A stretch of 64,000 nucleotides of DNA from Bradyrhizobium erythrophlei (GCF_900129505.1 NZ_LT670818.1:5799001-5863000), one strand, 5' to 3'. Numbered from the stretch's first letter, positions 6,825 through 17,402 are shown. Made by a program: numbers and translations. The notes: a model not told the origin generated them from the sequence alone.

Positions 6825-8423
6825 TCACAATCCGGTGCCAGCGCTCATGATCGGCTTGTTGCGGGTCCGGCGTTTCTCGTCGGGCGATGTGGTGGTTTCC
6901 GGCTGCAGCGGCGGAGCCTCTTCCGCCATCGGCGCCAGCGCCGACATCACCCGCTCCGGCGGGAAGGTGACGATGACCTCGGTGCCGATGCGCAGCTTCG
7001 ACTTCAGCGTGAAGGTGCCGCCGTGCATGTCGATCAGGCTCTTTGCGATCGGCAGGCCCAGTCCTGCGCCCTGTTCGGCGGACTTGATCGAGTTGGATCC
7101 CTGGCCGAAGGAGGCGAGCACGACCGGGATTTCATCCTCGGCAATGCCGGAACCGGTATCCTTGACGCTGAGATACTGGCCGCCCGAGGCGGTCCATCCC
7201 ACTTTCAGCCAGATCTCGCCGCCCTGCGGGGTGAACTTGATCGAGTTCGACAGCAGGTTGAGCACGATCTGCCGGATCGCGCGCTCGTCGCCCCAGATGC
7301 GCGGCATGCCCTGCTCGAACACTTCGTGGATGGTGATGCCGCGGCTGGAGGCCCGCAGCTTCAGCAGATGGTGGCAGTCGGCGACGACGTGCACCAGCGA
7401 CACCGCTTCCTCGTTGAGCTCGTAGCGTCCGGCCTCGATCCGCGACAGGTCGAGAATTTCGTTGATCAGATTAAGCAGATGTACGCCGGAATTATGGATG
7501 TCGGCGGAATATTCCTTGTAGACGGGCACCGCGTGCGCACCGAAGATTTCGCTCTTCATCACCTCGGAGAATCCGAGGATCGCGTTCAACGGCGTGCGCA
7601 ATTCGTGGCTCATCTGCGCCAGGAACCGCGACTTGGCGACATTGGCCGCTTCGGCGCGATGGCGCGCCTCGTCCGATATCGCCTTGGCCTGCTCCAGTTC
7701 GCCGATCAGTGCGTCCTTTTCGGCGCGCGCTTCCAGCGTCGCCAGGGTCGTCGAATGCAGGCGATGGGCGAGCAGGGCGAAATAGCCTTCTGCCGCCAGC
7801 GCCAGCACCGCGAGCACGTAATTGTCGAAGGTGCCGCTCAGCACGAAATTCAGCGCGATCGCCACCGTGACCGGCGCGGTCGCCGCCAACGCAGCGATCG
7901 GCAAATTCGCCGCCAGCATGCTCGACACCGCGATCACCAGCAGCATCAGGAACATCATCAGCGTGTTCGAGACCATGTCGAGGCCGGCGGGGTGGACCAG
8001 GATCGCGGTCCAGCTCAGGCCGTAGAGCAAATCGAGCAGCACAAAGCGCGTTCGCCATTTGCGGGTCGCGGCCAGGTTCGGCGATTCCGCGAGGAATCTT
8101 GCGCAACAACGGATGATGGCAAAATGGATGCACAGCATGCCGCAGGTCCATGCGGCGGCCGAAATCGGCTGCATCCAGAACCCGAAAAACAGGCCCGTTG
8201 CCACCACCAGCAGCATCACGACATAGGACGCCGAGATCCGCGTCTGGGCATATTGGCGGAGCAGTTCGCGGTCGAAGGCGGGACGGGTTCCCGAGGTCGA
8301 CGTTAACCGATCGCGGGCCTCGCGCACCCGCTGCGAGGCCGCCCGGCGTTGACTGGCCGGCGCTGCGACGGGCGTTTCAGCCGGAAGATGGACAACTTCA
8401 GGCCTATCGGCGGGTTTACTCAT
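6825..8423 (-). CDS. membrane sensor histidine kinase
   Basis: The start at 8423 (MSKPADRPEVV) was taken because AGGA precedes it and the frame upstream is unlike protein. Residues 70-230 hold about six hydrophobic helices without a large periplasmic loop, then a short coiled coil (LEARAEKDALIGELEQAKAI). The kinase core follows: H-box SHELRTPLNAILGFSEVM, N-box NLLSNSIKFTP, G1 DTGSGI, G2 GAGLGLPIAKS. The overall shape resembles the cell-cycle PleC/DivJ/PdhS type kinases of alphaproteobacteria. No response regulator is adjacent. A CtrA-like site lies about 100 bases upstream. The Ser/Pro-rich tail after the ATPase domain is unusual but short. Confidence 0.88.
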   Translation of the reverse strand: MSKPADRPEVVHLPAETPVAAPASQRRAASQRVREARDRLTSTSGTRPAFDRELLRQYAQTRISASYVVMLLVVATGLFFGFWMQPISAAAWTCGMLCIHFAIIRCCARFLAESPNLAATRKWRTRFVLLDLLYGLSWTAILVHPAGLDMVSNTLMMFLMLLVIAVSSMLAANLPIAALAATAPVTVAIALNFVLSGTFDNYVLAVLALAAEGYFALLAHRLHSTTLATLEARAEKDALIGELEQAKAISDEARHRAEAANVAKSRFLAQMSHELRTPLNAILGFSEVMKSEIFGAHAVPVYKEYSADIHNSGVHLLNLINEILDLSRIEAGRYELNEEAVSLVHVVADCHHLLKLRASSRGITIHEVFEQGMPRIWGDERAIRQIVLNLLSNSIKFTPQGGEIWLKVGWTASGGQYLSVKDTGSGIAEDEIPVVLASFGQGSNSIKSAEQGAGLGLPIAKSLIDMHGGTFTLKSKLRIGTEVIVTFPPERVMSALAPMAEEAPPLQPETTTSPDEKRRTRNKPIMSAGTGL

Positions 8424-8523
8424 CAAACAACACAAATCCTGCCCGCGAACGGCGCGGGCTTTTGCATTGTCTATCTGTGGCGCCAAATCGTTAAGAGCTG
8501 CCTTAAAGCACTAAAGAATCACC

Positions 8524-8538
8524 TTAACGGGAGGTTAA
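8524..8538. promoter_or_regulatory. CtrA-like binding site upstream of the histidine kinase
   Basis: TTAA (8524..8527), seven bases, TTAA (8535..8538): the alphaproteobacterial CtrA consensus TTAA-N7-TTAA. On the minus strand it reads TTAACCTCCCGTTAAG. It overlaps a 15-base palindrome AGGTTAAATTAACCT (8532..8546). It lies 100 bases upstream of the kinase start, in a region whose other flank is the end of a gene, so the kinase is the only candidate target. Confidence 0.5.
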
Positions 8539-8578
8539 ATTAACCTTTGGGGCAAGCTCCAGCGCCAGCGTTCCAGCC

Positions 8579-9448
8579 TCAGCGCTCCAGCCTTGCCAGC
8601 AGGCTCGACGTGTCCCAGCGCTTGCCGCCCATCGTTTCAACTTCCGAATAGAAGGCATCGACCAGCGCGGTCACCGGCAGGCTCGCACCGTTGCGGCGGG
8701 CTTCGGCGAGACAGATCGACAGGTCCTTGCGCATCCATTCCACCGCGAAGCCGAAATCGAACTTGCCCTCGTTCATGGTCTTGTAGCGGTTCTCCATCTG
8801 CCAGGACTGCGCCGCGCCCTTGGAAATGGTATCGATGACCGCCTGAACGTCGAGGCCGGCTTTCTTCGCGAAATGAATACCTTCGGAGAGGCCCTCGACC
8901 AGCCCGGCGATGCAGATCTGGTTGACCATTTTTGTCAGTTGCCCGGAACCGGCTGGCCCGAGCAGCTTGCACATCCGCGCATAGGCCGCGATCACCGGCT
9001 CGGCGCCGGCATAGGCGTCGGGGCTGCCGCCGCACATGACGGTCAAAACACCGTTTTCAGCACCGGCCTGGCCCCCTGATACCGGGGCGTCGACGAACTT
9101 GAAGCCCGCCTTGGTCGCTGCCGCGTCGAGTTCGCGCGCGACCTCAGCGGAGGCGGTGGTGTGATCGACGAAAGTCGCGCCCTTTTTCATGCCGGCAAAG
9201 GCGCCATCGGCGCCGAGCGTGACCGCGCGCAGGTCATTGTCGTTGCCGACGCAGCACATCACGAAGTCTTGTCCCTCGGCGGCGGCCTTCGGTGTCGGCG
9301 CTGTTTTGCCGCCGAATTTCTCGGCCCAGGCCTTGGACTTGGCCTCCGTCCGGTTGAAAACCGTGACGTCGTGGCCACCTTTTTTCACCAGATGTCCCGC
9401 CATTGGAAAACCCATCACGCCGAGACCGAGAAAAGCGACTTTAGCCAT
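8579..9448 (-). CDS. NAD(P)-dependent beta-hydroxyacid dehydrogenase (3-hydroxyisobutyrate dehydrogenase family)
   Basis: The start MAKVAFLGLGVMGFPMAGHL at 9448 puts the Rossmann GxGxxG motif at residues 8-13, as expected; the longer open frame upstream is not protein-like. Further motifs are the substrate-binding DAPVSGGQAGAENG and the catalytic Lys in GQLTKMVNQ. The length (289 aa) is normal. The family oxidises 3-hydroxyisobutyrate, tartronate or related acids, or reduces succinic semialdehyde; the substrate cannot be told from the sequence. No neighbouring valine-degradation genes are present. Confidence 0.9.
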   Translation of the reverse strand: MAKVAFLGLGVMGFPMAGHLVKKGGHDVTVFNRTEAKSKAWAEKFGGKTAPTPKAAAEGQDFVMCCVGNDNDLRAVTLGADGAFAGMKKGATFVDHTTASAEVARELDAAATKAGFKFVDAPVSGGQAGAENGVLTVMCGGSPDAYAGAEPVIAAYARMCKLLGPAGSGQLTKMVNQICIAGLVEGLSEGIHFAKKAGLDVQAVIDTISKGAAQSWQMENRYKTMNEGKFDFGFAVEWMRKDLSICLAEARRNGASLPVTALVDAFYSEVETMGGKRWDTSSLLARLER

Positions 9449-9683
9449 GTGTGCAACCTTGTTTCTGACCTTGGGGGTCGGCCGGCATTGAACCTGCCGG
9501 ACCGTGTTCTGGAGAGGGGCGGCAGACTGCTCCGGTGGGGCCGAAACAGGTTCCGCTCGGGATGTGGAGCGGGCACAATAAACCCTGGGCCATGAAGGGC
9601 AACGTCTCCGTTTGGCGGCTGGCCCGGGTTTTGTGCTAAGCTGAGCGGTATCAAAGACTTCAACAAAAAGGGAGTGACACCAC

Positions 9684-10121
9684 ATGAACATGAGCGTTGG
9701 CGTGCTCGACCATTTCAATATCCGGACCCGCAAGCTCGCGGATACGGTCCGATTCTACGAAGAAGTGCTGGGGCTGGAGAAGGGCGCCCGGCCGAATTTC
9801 GCATTCCCCGGCGCCTGGATGTACTCGGAGGGCAAGCCGGTGGTGCATCTGGTCGATATTTCCAAGACCGATGAGCCGCAAAAGCCGGATTCCGGCGTGG
9901 TCCATCACGTCGCCTTCGCCAGCCAGGGCTTTGCCGGCATGAAGAAGCGGCTGGAGTCCAAGGGGACGGAATTCGACTCGCGCCAGGTTCCCGGCGGCGA
10001 TCTCTGGCAGATCTTCGTCAACGATCCCAATGGCGTCATGATCGAACTGAACTACGAGGCCGCCAAGGAGCAGGGCGGATCGGCGCCGCTGGAGCGGGCG
10101 GACGACGTCGGAGCGAGGTAG
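9684..10121 (+). CDS. VOC family (glyoxalase/bleomycin resistance fold) protein
   Basis: 145 residues with two beta-alpha-beta-beta-beta modules. Probable metal ligands are H10 in LDHFNIRT, H in VVHHVAF and E in NGVMIELNYE. A ribosome site (GGGAG at about 9670) precedes the ATG at 9684; ATG 9690 is an alternative. The divergent neighbour is the hydroxyacid dehydrogenase, which may share its regulation. Substrate unknown; glyoxalase I is unlikely because the typical glutathione-site residues are not recognisable. Confidence 0.85.
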   Translation: MNMSVGVLDHFNIRTRKLADTVRFYEEVLGLEKGARPNFAFPGAWMYSEGKPVVHLVDISKTDEPQKPDSGVVHHVAFASQGFAGMKKRLESKGTEFDSRQVPGGDLWQIFVNDPNGVMIELNYEAAKEQGGSAPLERADDVGAR

Positions 10122-10178
10122 CCTTTTGGGCTGCTACGCTCTATGGGTCGCATCCGGAAGTCATGAGGAGATGCGCTT

Positions 10179-11306
10179 TTGAGCGTCACGCAGCAACAGG
10201 TTCTCGAAGCTCTCGCCAAGGTGGCCTCGCCCCGCGGCGTCGCCTTGACCAATGCCAATGTCTTGTCGCCGGTCTCAGTCACCGACGGCAAGGTGTTTTT
10301 CTCGATCAATGTCGACGCCGCCGAGGCCCGCGCCTGGGAGAGCGTGCGCGCGCAGGCCGAAGCCGCCGTGCGCGCCATTCCCGGCGTCACCGCCGCCATG
10401 ATCGCGCTGACCGCCGAACGCAAGCCGGGCTCAACGCCGCCGCCGCAGCGCCCCGCGCCGGGCGGTGTGGCGCCGGTCGCGTCACACCGGCCGCCGCACA
10501 GCCCCGCCTCGCCAATGGCAAAACAGGCGGAAATTCCCGGCATTGCCGCCGTCATCGCCGTGGCCTCGGGCAAGGGCGGCGTCGGCAAATCGACCACCGC
10601 GCTCAATTTGGCGCTGGGCCTGCGCGATCTCGGTTTGCGGGTCGGCCTGCTCGATGCCGACATTTACGGCCCGTCGGTGCCGCGACTGACCGGGATCAGC
10701 GTGAAGCCGCAGCTCGACGACAACAGGAAGATGATTCCAGTCCAGCGCTTCGGTCTTGCGATCATGTCGATCGGTTTTCTGGTCGAGGAGGATACCGCGA
10801 TGATCTGGCGCGGGCCGATGGTGATGTCGGCGATCACCCAGATGCTGCGGGACGTCGCCTGGGGCACGCTCGACATTCTTGTGGTCGACATGCCGCCCGG
10901 CACCGGCGACGCGCAACTGACACTGGCGCAGAACGTGCCGCTCAAGGGCGCGGTCATCATTTCGACTCCGCAGGACCTTTCGCTGATCGATGCGCGGCGG
11001 GGGCTTGCGATGTTCAAGAAGGTCAACGTGCCGGTGCTCGGCATTGTCGAGAATATGAGTTATTTCCAGTGCCCGCATTGCGGCACGAAATCGGACATTT
11101 TCGGCCATGGCGGCGCGCGGCACGAGGCTGAGCGGCTGGGGGTGCCTTTCCTCGGTGAAATCCCGCTGCATATGTCGATTCGCACCACCTCGGATTCGGG
11201 GACGCCGGTGGTGGACAGCGAGCCGGACGGCCCGCATGCGGCGATCTACCGCGCGATCGGGGCCAAGGTCCGCGACCAGCTCCAGGGCGCGATTGCCGCG
11301 GCTTGA
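10179..11306 (+). CDS. mrp: Mrp/NBP35-family P-loop iron-sulfur cluster carrier
   Basis: A 375-residue ApbC/Mrp protein. The N-terminus is a MIP18-like (DUF59) domain (about 1-85), followed by a Pro-rich linker and the deviant Walker A SGKGGVGKSTTALNLALG. The cluster-binding CxxC is in FQCPHCGTKSDIF. It uses TTG as start (10179), after a GAGGAG ribosome site. The protein delivers Fe-S clusters to apo-targets in the cytoplasm. Complete and of normal length. Confidence 0.93.
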   Translation: MSVTQQQVLEALAKVASPRGVALTNANVLSPVSVTDGKVFFSINVDAAEARAWESVRAQAEAAVRAIPGVTAAMIALTAERKPGSTPPPQRPAPGGVAPVASHRPPHSPASPMAKQAEIPGIAAVIAVASGKGGVGKSTTALNLALGLRDLGLRVGLLDADIYGPSVPRLTGISVKPQLDDNRKMIPVQRFGLAIMSIGFLVEEDTAMIWRGPMVMSAITQMLRDVAWGTLDILVVDMPPGTGDAQLTLAQNVPLKGAVIISTPQDLSLIDARRGLAMFKKVNVPVLGIVENMSYFQCPHCGTKSDIFGHGGARHEAERLGVPFLGEIPLHMSIRTTSDSGTPVVDSEPDGPHAAIYRAIGAKVRDQLQGAIAAA

Positions 11307-11352
11307 GCGGTTTTTTAGCCATATTCGACTTTCGTTTAATCGGTGCTGTCAT

Positions 11353-11424
11353 GCCTTCGTCGCCTATTCGAAGGCCGAAAATCCGTGTTAAAGACCGCGC
11401 GTCAGAGCGCCTTCGGCTGACGCG
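11353..11424. promoter_or_regulatory. two hairpins between mrp and the first TRAP binding-protein gene
   Basis: GCCTTCG...CGAAGGC forms a 7-base stem (11352..11374), and CGCGTCAG...CTGACGCG a perfect 8-base stem with a loop containing CTTCGG (11398..11424). Neither is followed by a T run, so a simple terminator is unlikely. They may be leader structures of the TRAP gene or part of a dispersed repeat. Confidence 0.4.
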
Positions 11425-11491
11425 AAATCGGCCTCGCTGGGAGAACTGCTCAAGGAAATAGGGGAAACGCCCCAACAAGGAGATGCCTTAG

Positions 11492-12583
<1,092 letters not shown>

Positions 12584-12612
12584 TAATTACGCCTTAAGTC
12601 TTGGAGACCTCG

Positions 12613-12645
12613 AAAGCCCGGCCTTCTCAAAGGCCGGGCTTTTTG
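12613..12645 (+). terminator. intrinsic terminator after TRAP binding protein 1
   Basis: AAGCCCGGCCTT (12614..12625) pairs perfectly with AAGGCCGGGCTT (12630..12641) across a four-base loop and is followed by a short T run. It lies 30 bases past the stop codon. Confidence 0.85.
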
Positions 12646-12754
12646 CATTGCGGCACGGCGATTGGTCGTGGAAATCCGGAACGGGATGTTCCATGCTGGC
12701 GCCAAGCCTCGACAAGAAGGCTCGCAATCACATCATCAGGGGAGGAAGAGCTCA

Positions 12755-13843
12755 ATGAAGCGTCGCGACTTTATCAAGGTCACTGGAATAGGCGTGGCCG
12801 GCGCCGCCTCGATCGCCGCGCCGGCGATCGCGCAATCGATGCCGGAAATCAAATGGCGCATGCCGACGAGTTGGCCGAAATCGCTCGACACGCTCTATGG
12901 CGGCGCCGAGATGATGGCCAGGGTCGTCGGCGAGGCGACCGACAACAAATTCCAGATCCAAACTTTCGCGGGCGGCGAAATCGTTCCGGGCTTGCAGGTG
13001 CTGGACGCCGTGCAGAACGGCACCGTCGAGATCGGCCACACCGCGTCGTATTATTATTTCGGCAAGGACCCGACCTTCACCTTCGGCTCGTCGGTGCCAT
13101 TTGGACCCAACATGCGCGTCAACCAGGCCTGGTACATGCTCGGCGGCGGCAAAGAAATCCTCAACGAATTCTACAAGAAATATAACGTGATGTCGCTGCT
13201 GGCCGGCAACACCGGCTGCCAGATGGGCGGCTGGTTCCGCAAGGAGCTCACCAGCGTCGACGACTTCAAGGGTCTCAAATTCCGCATCGGCGGCTTTGCC
13301 GGGCGCGTGCTGCAGAAGATGGGCGCGGTGCCGCAGCAGATCGCCGGCGGCGACATCTATCCCGCGCTCGAGAAGGGCACTATCGACGGCGCGGAATGGG
13401 TCGGTCCTTACGATGACGAGAAGCTCGGGTTCTACAAGGTCGCGCCGCATTACTACTATCCCGGCTGGTGGGAAGGCGGCCCGATGCTGCTGTCCTTCGT
13501 CAACCTCGATAAATGGAACGCGTTGCCGAAATACTACCAGAGCATTCTCGAGCAGGCCGGTCACTACGCCAACAACTGGATGATGGCGAAGTACGACCAG
13601 TCCAATCCGCAGGCGCTGCGCCGCCTGCTCGCCAACGGCACCAAGCTGCATGCCTTCTCGCCGCCGATCATGGAAGCCTCGCTGAAGGCGGCGAAGGAAC
13701 TGCACAGCGAAGTCGCCGCGGGCAACGCGGATTTCAAGAAGGTCTATGAATCGCTGACGACGTTCTCGAACAACAGCTATCAGTGGTTCCAGGTCGCCGA
13801 AGTCGGCTACGACAACTTCATGGCACGTCACTCGCAGAGCTGA
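12755..13843 (+). CDS. TRAP transporter substrate-binding protein (copy 2, Tat signal)
   Basis: The start at 12755 follows GGGGAGGAAG and opens a Tat signal (MKRRDFIKVTGIGVAGAASI) in the mature context SAPAIAQ. With 362 residues it is colinear with the copy at 11492, sharing most residues in the ligand-binding loops ([33 protein letters not shown]). It is a tandem duplicate with its own ribosome site and terminator. Divergence is greatest in the outer lobe (SSVPFGPNMRVNQAWYMLGG against [20 protein letters not shown]), suggesting a shifted ligand range. Confidence 0.93.
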   Translation: MKRRDFIKVTGIGVAGAASIAAPAIAQSMPEIKWRMPTSWPKSLDTLYGGAEMMARVVGEATDNKFQIQTFAGGEIVPGLQVLDAVQNGTVEIGHTASYYYFGKDPTFTFGSSVPFGPNMRVNQAWYMLGGGKEILNEFYKKYNVMSLLAGNTGCQMGGWFRKELTSVDDFKGLKFRIGGFAGRVLQKMGAVPQQIAGGDIYPALEKGTIDGAEWVGPYDDEKLGFYKVAPHYYYPGWWEGGPMLLSFVNLDKWNALPKYYQSILEQAGHYANNWMMAKYDQSNPQALRRLLANGTKLHAFSPPIMEASLKAAKELHSEVAAGNADFKKVYESLTTFSNNSYQWFQVAEVGYDNFMARHSQS

Positions 13844-13868
13844 TCGCGCTGGAAGCTCCCACGAACGC

Positions 13869-13902
13869 AAGAACCCCGGAGCGAAAGTCCGGGGTTCTTT
13901 GC
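13869..13902. terminator. bidirectional terminator between TRAP binding protein 2 and dctM
   Basis: AAGAACCCCGGA (13869..13880) pairs perfectly with TCCGGGGTTCTT (13888..13899) across a 7-base loop, with T on the right and A on the left. It sits between convergent genes and can serve both. Confidence 0.85.
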
Positions 13903-13920
13903 TGGTGGTCGTAAACCAGA

Positions 13921-15579
13921 CTATGGCTTCGCCGGCGGACCGAAATCGAGTGGGGGCAATTCCATCTGCGGAATCTCGATTTTGATGGTGTTGGGATCGA
14001 CCGTCGACAACGCGCCTTTGTAATGCATCACCATCGAGGGGAACATGATGACCAGCAGCACCATGGCGACCTGGATCACGACGAACGGCACCGCGCCCCA
14101 ATAGATCTGACCGGTCGTGACCGGCTCCATGCGCTTGCCGGTGACGCGGTCGAGATAGGGTTCCTTCGGCGCCACCGAGCGCAGGTAGAACAGTGCGAAC
14201 CCGAACGGCGGATGCATGAACGAGGTCTGCATGTTGACGCCGAGGATCACGCCGAACCAGATCAGGTCGATGCCGAGATGTTCGGCGGCCGGCCCGAGCA
14301 GCGGAATGACGATGAAGGCGAGCTCGAAGAAATCGAGGAAGAAAGCGAGCACGAAGACAAAGGCGTTGACGAAAATCAAAAAGCCGATCTGGCCGCCGGG
14401 CAGGGAGGTCAGCAAGTGCTCGACCCAGACGTGGCCATTGACGCCGTAGAAGGTCAGCGAGAACACGCGGGCGCCGACCAGAATGAACACCACGAACGCC
14501 GACAGCTTCGCGGTGGATTCGGTGGCCTGCCGGATCAGGTCCCAGCTCAGCCGTCGCTTGGCGGCGCCGAGAATGATCGCGCCCGCCGCGCCCATGGCGC
14601 CACCCTCGGTCGGCGTCGCCAGCCCGATGAAGATCGTGCCCAGCACCAGGAAGATCAGAAACAGCGGCGGCACCATTACGAAAGTGGTCTGCTGCGCCAT
14701 GGTGGACAGAAAGCGGAAGCCGGTCAGCTTGTCGATGATCCAGTTCAGGACCGCGACGAAGAATGCGAACAGAATGCCGAAGAACATGCTGAGCACGACG
14801 AAGTCGGCGCCATGCGTCTCGGAATTCCGCATCATGAACCAGCCGAAGAAGCAGCTGGCGATGAAGAGCACCAGCAGCGACCACAATCCGCGGCTTCCAT
14901 CCTTCTGGCGGAAACCGATCGCCTCCGGCGGCAGCCCCGGGGCTGCCTTGGGGAATATCAAGGTGACGAAAAACGCGTACAGGGCATAAAGGCCCGCCAG
15001 CACCAGTCCGGGAATGAAGGCGCCCTCGTACATGTCGCCGACGGACTTGCCGAGCTGGTCGGCCATCACGATCAAGACCAGCGACGGCGGAATGATCTGC
15101 GCCAGCGTGCCGGAGGCCGCGATGATGCCGGTGGCCATCCGGCGGTCGTAGCCGTAGCGCAGCATGATCGGCAGCGAGATAAGGCCCATCGAGATCACGG
15201 ATGCCGCGACCACCCCGGTGGTGGCGGCGAGCAGCGCGCCGACGAACACGACGGCGTAGGCGAGGCCGCCACGGATGGTGCCGAACAACTGCCCGATGGT
15301 GTCGAGCAAATCTTCCGCCATGCCCGATCGCTCGAGCACCAGTCCCATGAAGGTAAAGAACGGGATCGCCAGCAGCGTGTCGTTGTTCATCACGCCGTAA
15401 ACGCGCTCCGGAAGCGCCTGCAGGAAGTCGGGCCGGAATTCTCCGAGCTGGATGCCGACGAATGCGTAGATCAGCCCGACCGCGCCGAGCGAGAACGCCG
15501 CCGGATAACCGAGCAGCAGCACCACGACCAATGACGCGAACATGATCGGCGCCATATTGGCGATAAGAAACGCAGACAT
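13921..15579 (-). CDS. TRAP transporter large permease subunit (DctM type)
   Basis: A 552-residue membrane protein with at least twelve hydrophobic helices, carrying the DctM signatures FFTFMGLVLERSG near residue 75 and SGTLAQIIPPSLVLIVMADQ near 155. It is longer than the usual 430 residues because of an insertion of about 100 residues in the middle (from about PKAAPGLPPEAIGFRQKDGS), typical of the TakM-like subgroup. It forms the Na+-driven transport core with the small subunit 29 bases upstream. The binding proteins that feed it are probably the two at 11492 and 12755. Confidence 0.93.
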   Translation of the reverse strand: MSAFLIANMAPIMFASLVVVLLLGYPAAFSLGAVGLIYAFVGIQLGEFRPDFLQALPERVYGVMNNDTLLAIPFFTFMGLVLERSGMAEDLLDTIGQLFGTIRGGLAYAVVFVGALLAATTGVVAASVISMGLISLPIMLRYGYDRRMATGIIAASGTLAQIIPPSLVLIVMADQLGKSVGDMYEGAFIPGLVLAGLYALYAFFVTLIFPKAAPGLPPEAIGFRQKDGSRGLWSLLVLFIASCFFGWFMMRNSETHGADFVVLSMFFGILFAFFVAVLNWIIDKLTGFRFLSTMAQQTTFVMVPPLFLIFLVLGTIFIGLATPTEGGAMGAAGAIILGAAKRRLSWDLIRQATESTAKLSAFVVFILVGARVFSLTFYGVNGHVWVEHLLTSLPGGQIGFLIFVNAFVFVLAFFLDFFELAFIVIPLLGPAAEHLGIDLIWFGVILGVNMQTSFMHPPFGFALFYLRSVAPKEPYLDRVTGKRMEPVTTGQIYWGAVPFVVIQVAMVLLVIMFPSMVMHYKGALSTVDPNTIKIEIPQMELPPLDFGPPAKP

Positions 15580-15608
15580 CTATTCCCCCCAGCGACCGCG
15601 TCCGGCGA

Positions 15609-16190
15609 TCAGTTCTTTTCGATCGCCTCGACGAGGTGCTCGACCTCAGCCTCGATCGCATTCACCTTTGACGCATGTGGATCCGGAATGAGCCCGCGCA
15701 TCACGGCGATGCGTTTGATCAGTTCGGATATGCCCTGAACCAGCAAGAACGTGAATCCGATGATGATCAGTGACTTGGTGGGCCATTGCGGCAGTCCGCC
15801 GGCGTTGCCCGATTGCTCGTTGATCTCGACCGAGCGCATGAAGAACGGGCCGCCGGTGATGATCATGACGATGCAAAGCGGCATCAAGAAAACCAGATGT
15901 CCGACGACGTCGATGCCGTCTCGTACCCGCTTCGGCAGCATCTGGTTGACGATATCGATCCGGATATGTTCGTTGTCGAGCAGCGTCCAGGGCGAGCACA
16001 GCAGAAAAACAATGCTGAACAGCACCCATTGAAGCTCGAGCCAGGAGTTGGACGAGGTGTCGAAAACCTTGCGCACGATCGCATTGAGCGCCGAGACGAT
16101 CACCGCGACCAGGATCAGCCACGCCAGCCGCTTGCCGGTCCAACGTGTGAACGCGTCGATTCCGCGGCTCAATTTAAGGAGCGATTGCAA
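15609..16190 (-). CDS. TRAP transporter small permease subunit (DctQ type)
   Basis: The TTG at 16190 was chosen as start because GGGGAGGA stands six bases upstream; the longer frame back to 16358 is not protein-like. The 193-residue protein has four hydrophobic helices (LAWLILVAVIVSALNAIV; LQWVLFSIVFLLCSPWTLL; HLVFLMPLCIVMIITGG; SLIIIGFTFLLVQGI), as in DctQ. The motif LLDNEHIRIDIV is family-typical. It pairs with DctM downstream. Confidence 0.9.
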   Translation of the reverse strand: MQSLLKLSRGIDAFTRWTGKRLAWLILVAVIVSALNAIVRKVFDTSSNSWLELQWVLFSIVFLLCSPWTLLDNEHIRIDIVNQMLPKRVRDGIDVVGHLVFLMPLCIVMIITGGPFFMRSVEINEQSGNAGGLPQWPTKSLIIIGFTFLLVQGISELIKRIAVMRGLIPDPHASKVNAIEAEVEHLVEAIEKN

Positions 16191-16373
16191 CGATAGTCCT
16201 CCCCAGTTACGCCTCTGCCGTCTTGACTGCACCGATCGGGCGCAGGGGGCCTGTTCAGCCGGGCGAGCATGAAGCCGCCGCACCATCCCAGCGCCGGAAG
16301 TCCCCGTCAATCGGAAGTTTGTTGATATTGAAAGGGAAATCCGGCCCGCCGATAGCATCGCGGAGGCCGCGCT

Positions 16374-17402
16374 TCAACCCCCGGTGACGCTCATATGGCG
16401 GCTGACGCTGGGGCGGTTGTGGCGGCGGTCGATGATGAAGTCGTGCCCCTTCGGCTTCAGGCCGATGGCGCGGTCGATCGCGGCGCTGAGCAGTTCGTCG
16501 TCGGCGGAGGCCCGCAGCGGTTTGCGCAAATCGGACGCATCCTCATGGCCGAGGCAGGTGTGCAGCGTCCCGGTACAGGTAATCCGGACCCGGTTGCAGG
16601 ATTCGCAGAAATTATGGGTCATCGGCGTGATGAAGCCGAGCTTGCCGCCGGTCTCGCTGACGCGGACATAGCGCGCAGGTCCCCCGGTATCATCGTCGAG
16701 GTCGGTCAGGGTGTATTGCTGGGCGAGGCGGGCGCGAAGCAGGGACAGCGGCACATACTGGTCGATCCGTCCGGCGCCGATGTCGCCCATGGGCATGACC
16801 TCGATCAGCGTCAGCGCCAACTCCCTGGCGTGGGCCCATTCCATCAGCGCGGGAATTTCATCCTCGTTTAGATTCTTCAGCGCCACGGCGTTGATCTTGA
16901 CGGCGAGGCCGGCCGCGCGCGCGGCCTCGATGCCGGCCAGCACCTTGTCGAGATCGCCCCAGCGGGTGATGGCCCGGAATTTCACCGGATCAAGCGTGTC
17001 CATCGAGACGTTGATGCGCCGGATGCCGCAGTCGGCCAGTTCGCCGGCGAAACGCGCCAGTTGCGAGCCGTTGGTGGTCAACGTCAGTTCGTTGAGCGCG
17101 CCGGTCTTCAGATGGCGCGAGAGCGAGCGGACCAGCGACATCACGTTGCGTCGGACCAGCGGTTCGCCGCCGGTCAGCCGCAGTTTCCGCACACCCTTGG
17201 CGATGAAGGCCGTGCAAAGCCGGTCGAGCTCTTCGAGCGTGAGCAGGTCGGCCTTGGGCAGGAATGTCATGTCTTCCGACATGCAATAGAAGCAGCGCAG
17301 ATCGCAGCGGTCGGTGACCGAAACCCGCAAATAACTGATGGTCCGGCCGAACGGGTCGGTCATCGGACGGGACGTTGATGGGCTTAGTGCGGATCCGTTC
17401 AT
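16374..17402 (-). CDS. moaA: GTP 3',8-cyclase
   Basis: A radical-SAM enzyme for the first step of molybdenum cofactor synthesis (GTP to 3',8-cyclo-7,8-dihydro-GTP). The N-terminal 4Fe-4S cluster motif is CDLRCFYC, the SAM site LTGGEPL, and the C-terminal second cluster [20 protein letters not shown]. The length (342 aa) is normal. The start could also be M14 (17363). It ends SVTGG, close to the family's double-glycine tail. No other moa gene is adjacent. Confidence 0.95.
   Translation of the reverse strand: MNGSALSPSTSRPMTDPFGRTISYLRVSVTDRCDLRCFYCMSEDMTFLPKADLLTLEELDRLCTAFIAKGVRKLRLTGGEPLVRRNVMSLVRSLSRHLKTGALNELTLTTNGSQLARFAGELADCGIRRINVSMDTLDPVKFRAITRWGDLDKVLAGIEAARAAGLAVKINAVALKNLNEDEIPALMEWAHARELALTLIEVMPMGDIGAGRIDQYVPLSLLRARLAQQYTLTDLDDDTGGPARYVRVSETGGKLGFITPMTHNFCESCNRVRITCTGTLHTCLGHEDASDLRKPLRASADDELLSAAIDRAIGLKPKGHDFIIDRRHNRPSVSRHMSVTGG

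Noticed and set aside
6579..8306. 575-codon frame antisense to the histidine kinase
   Set aside because: Shadow of the kinase frame with no protein-like motifs; composition dominated by Arg/Gln/His.
8491..8506. possible extra CtrA site TTAAGAGCTGCCTTAA
   Set aside because: The spacer is eight bases; treated as chance.
11307..11491. terminator after mrp
   Set aside because: The two hairpins lack T runs, so they are listed as structures of unknown role.
14023..15534. 503-codon plus-strand frame opposite dctM
   Set aside because: Highly charged His/Asp/Glu/Arg sequence typical of antisense membrane-gene shadows.
12752..15661. 969-codon open frame antisense to the TRAP genes
   Set aside because: It runs opposite to a clear binding protein and DctM, crosses the terminator and is rich in Arg, Ala and Gly; a GC-bias shadow.
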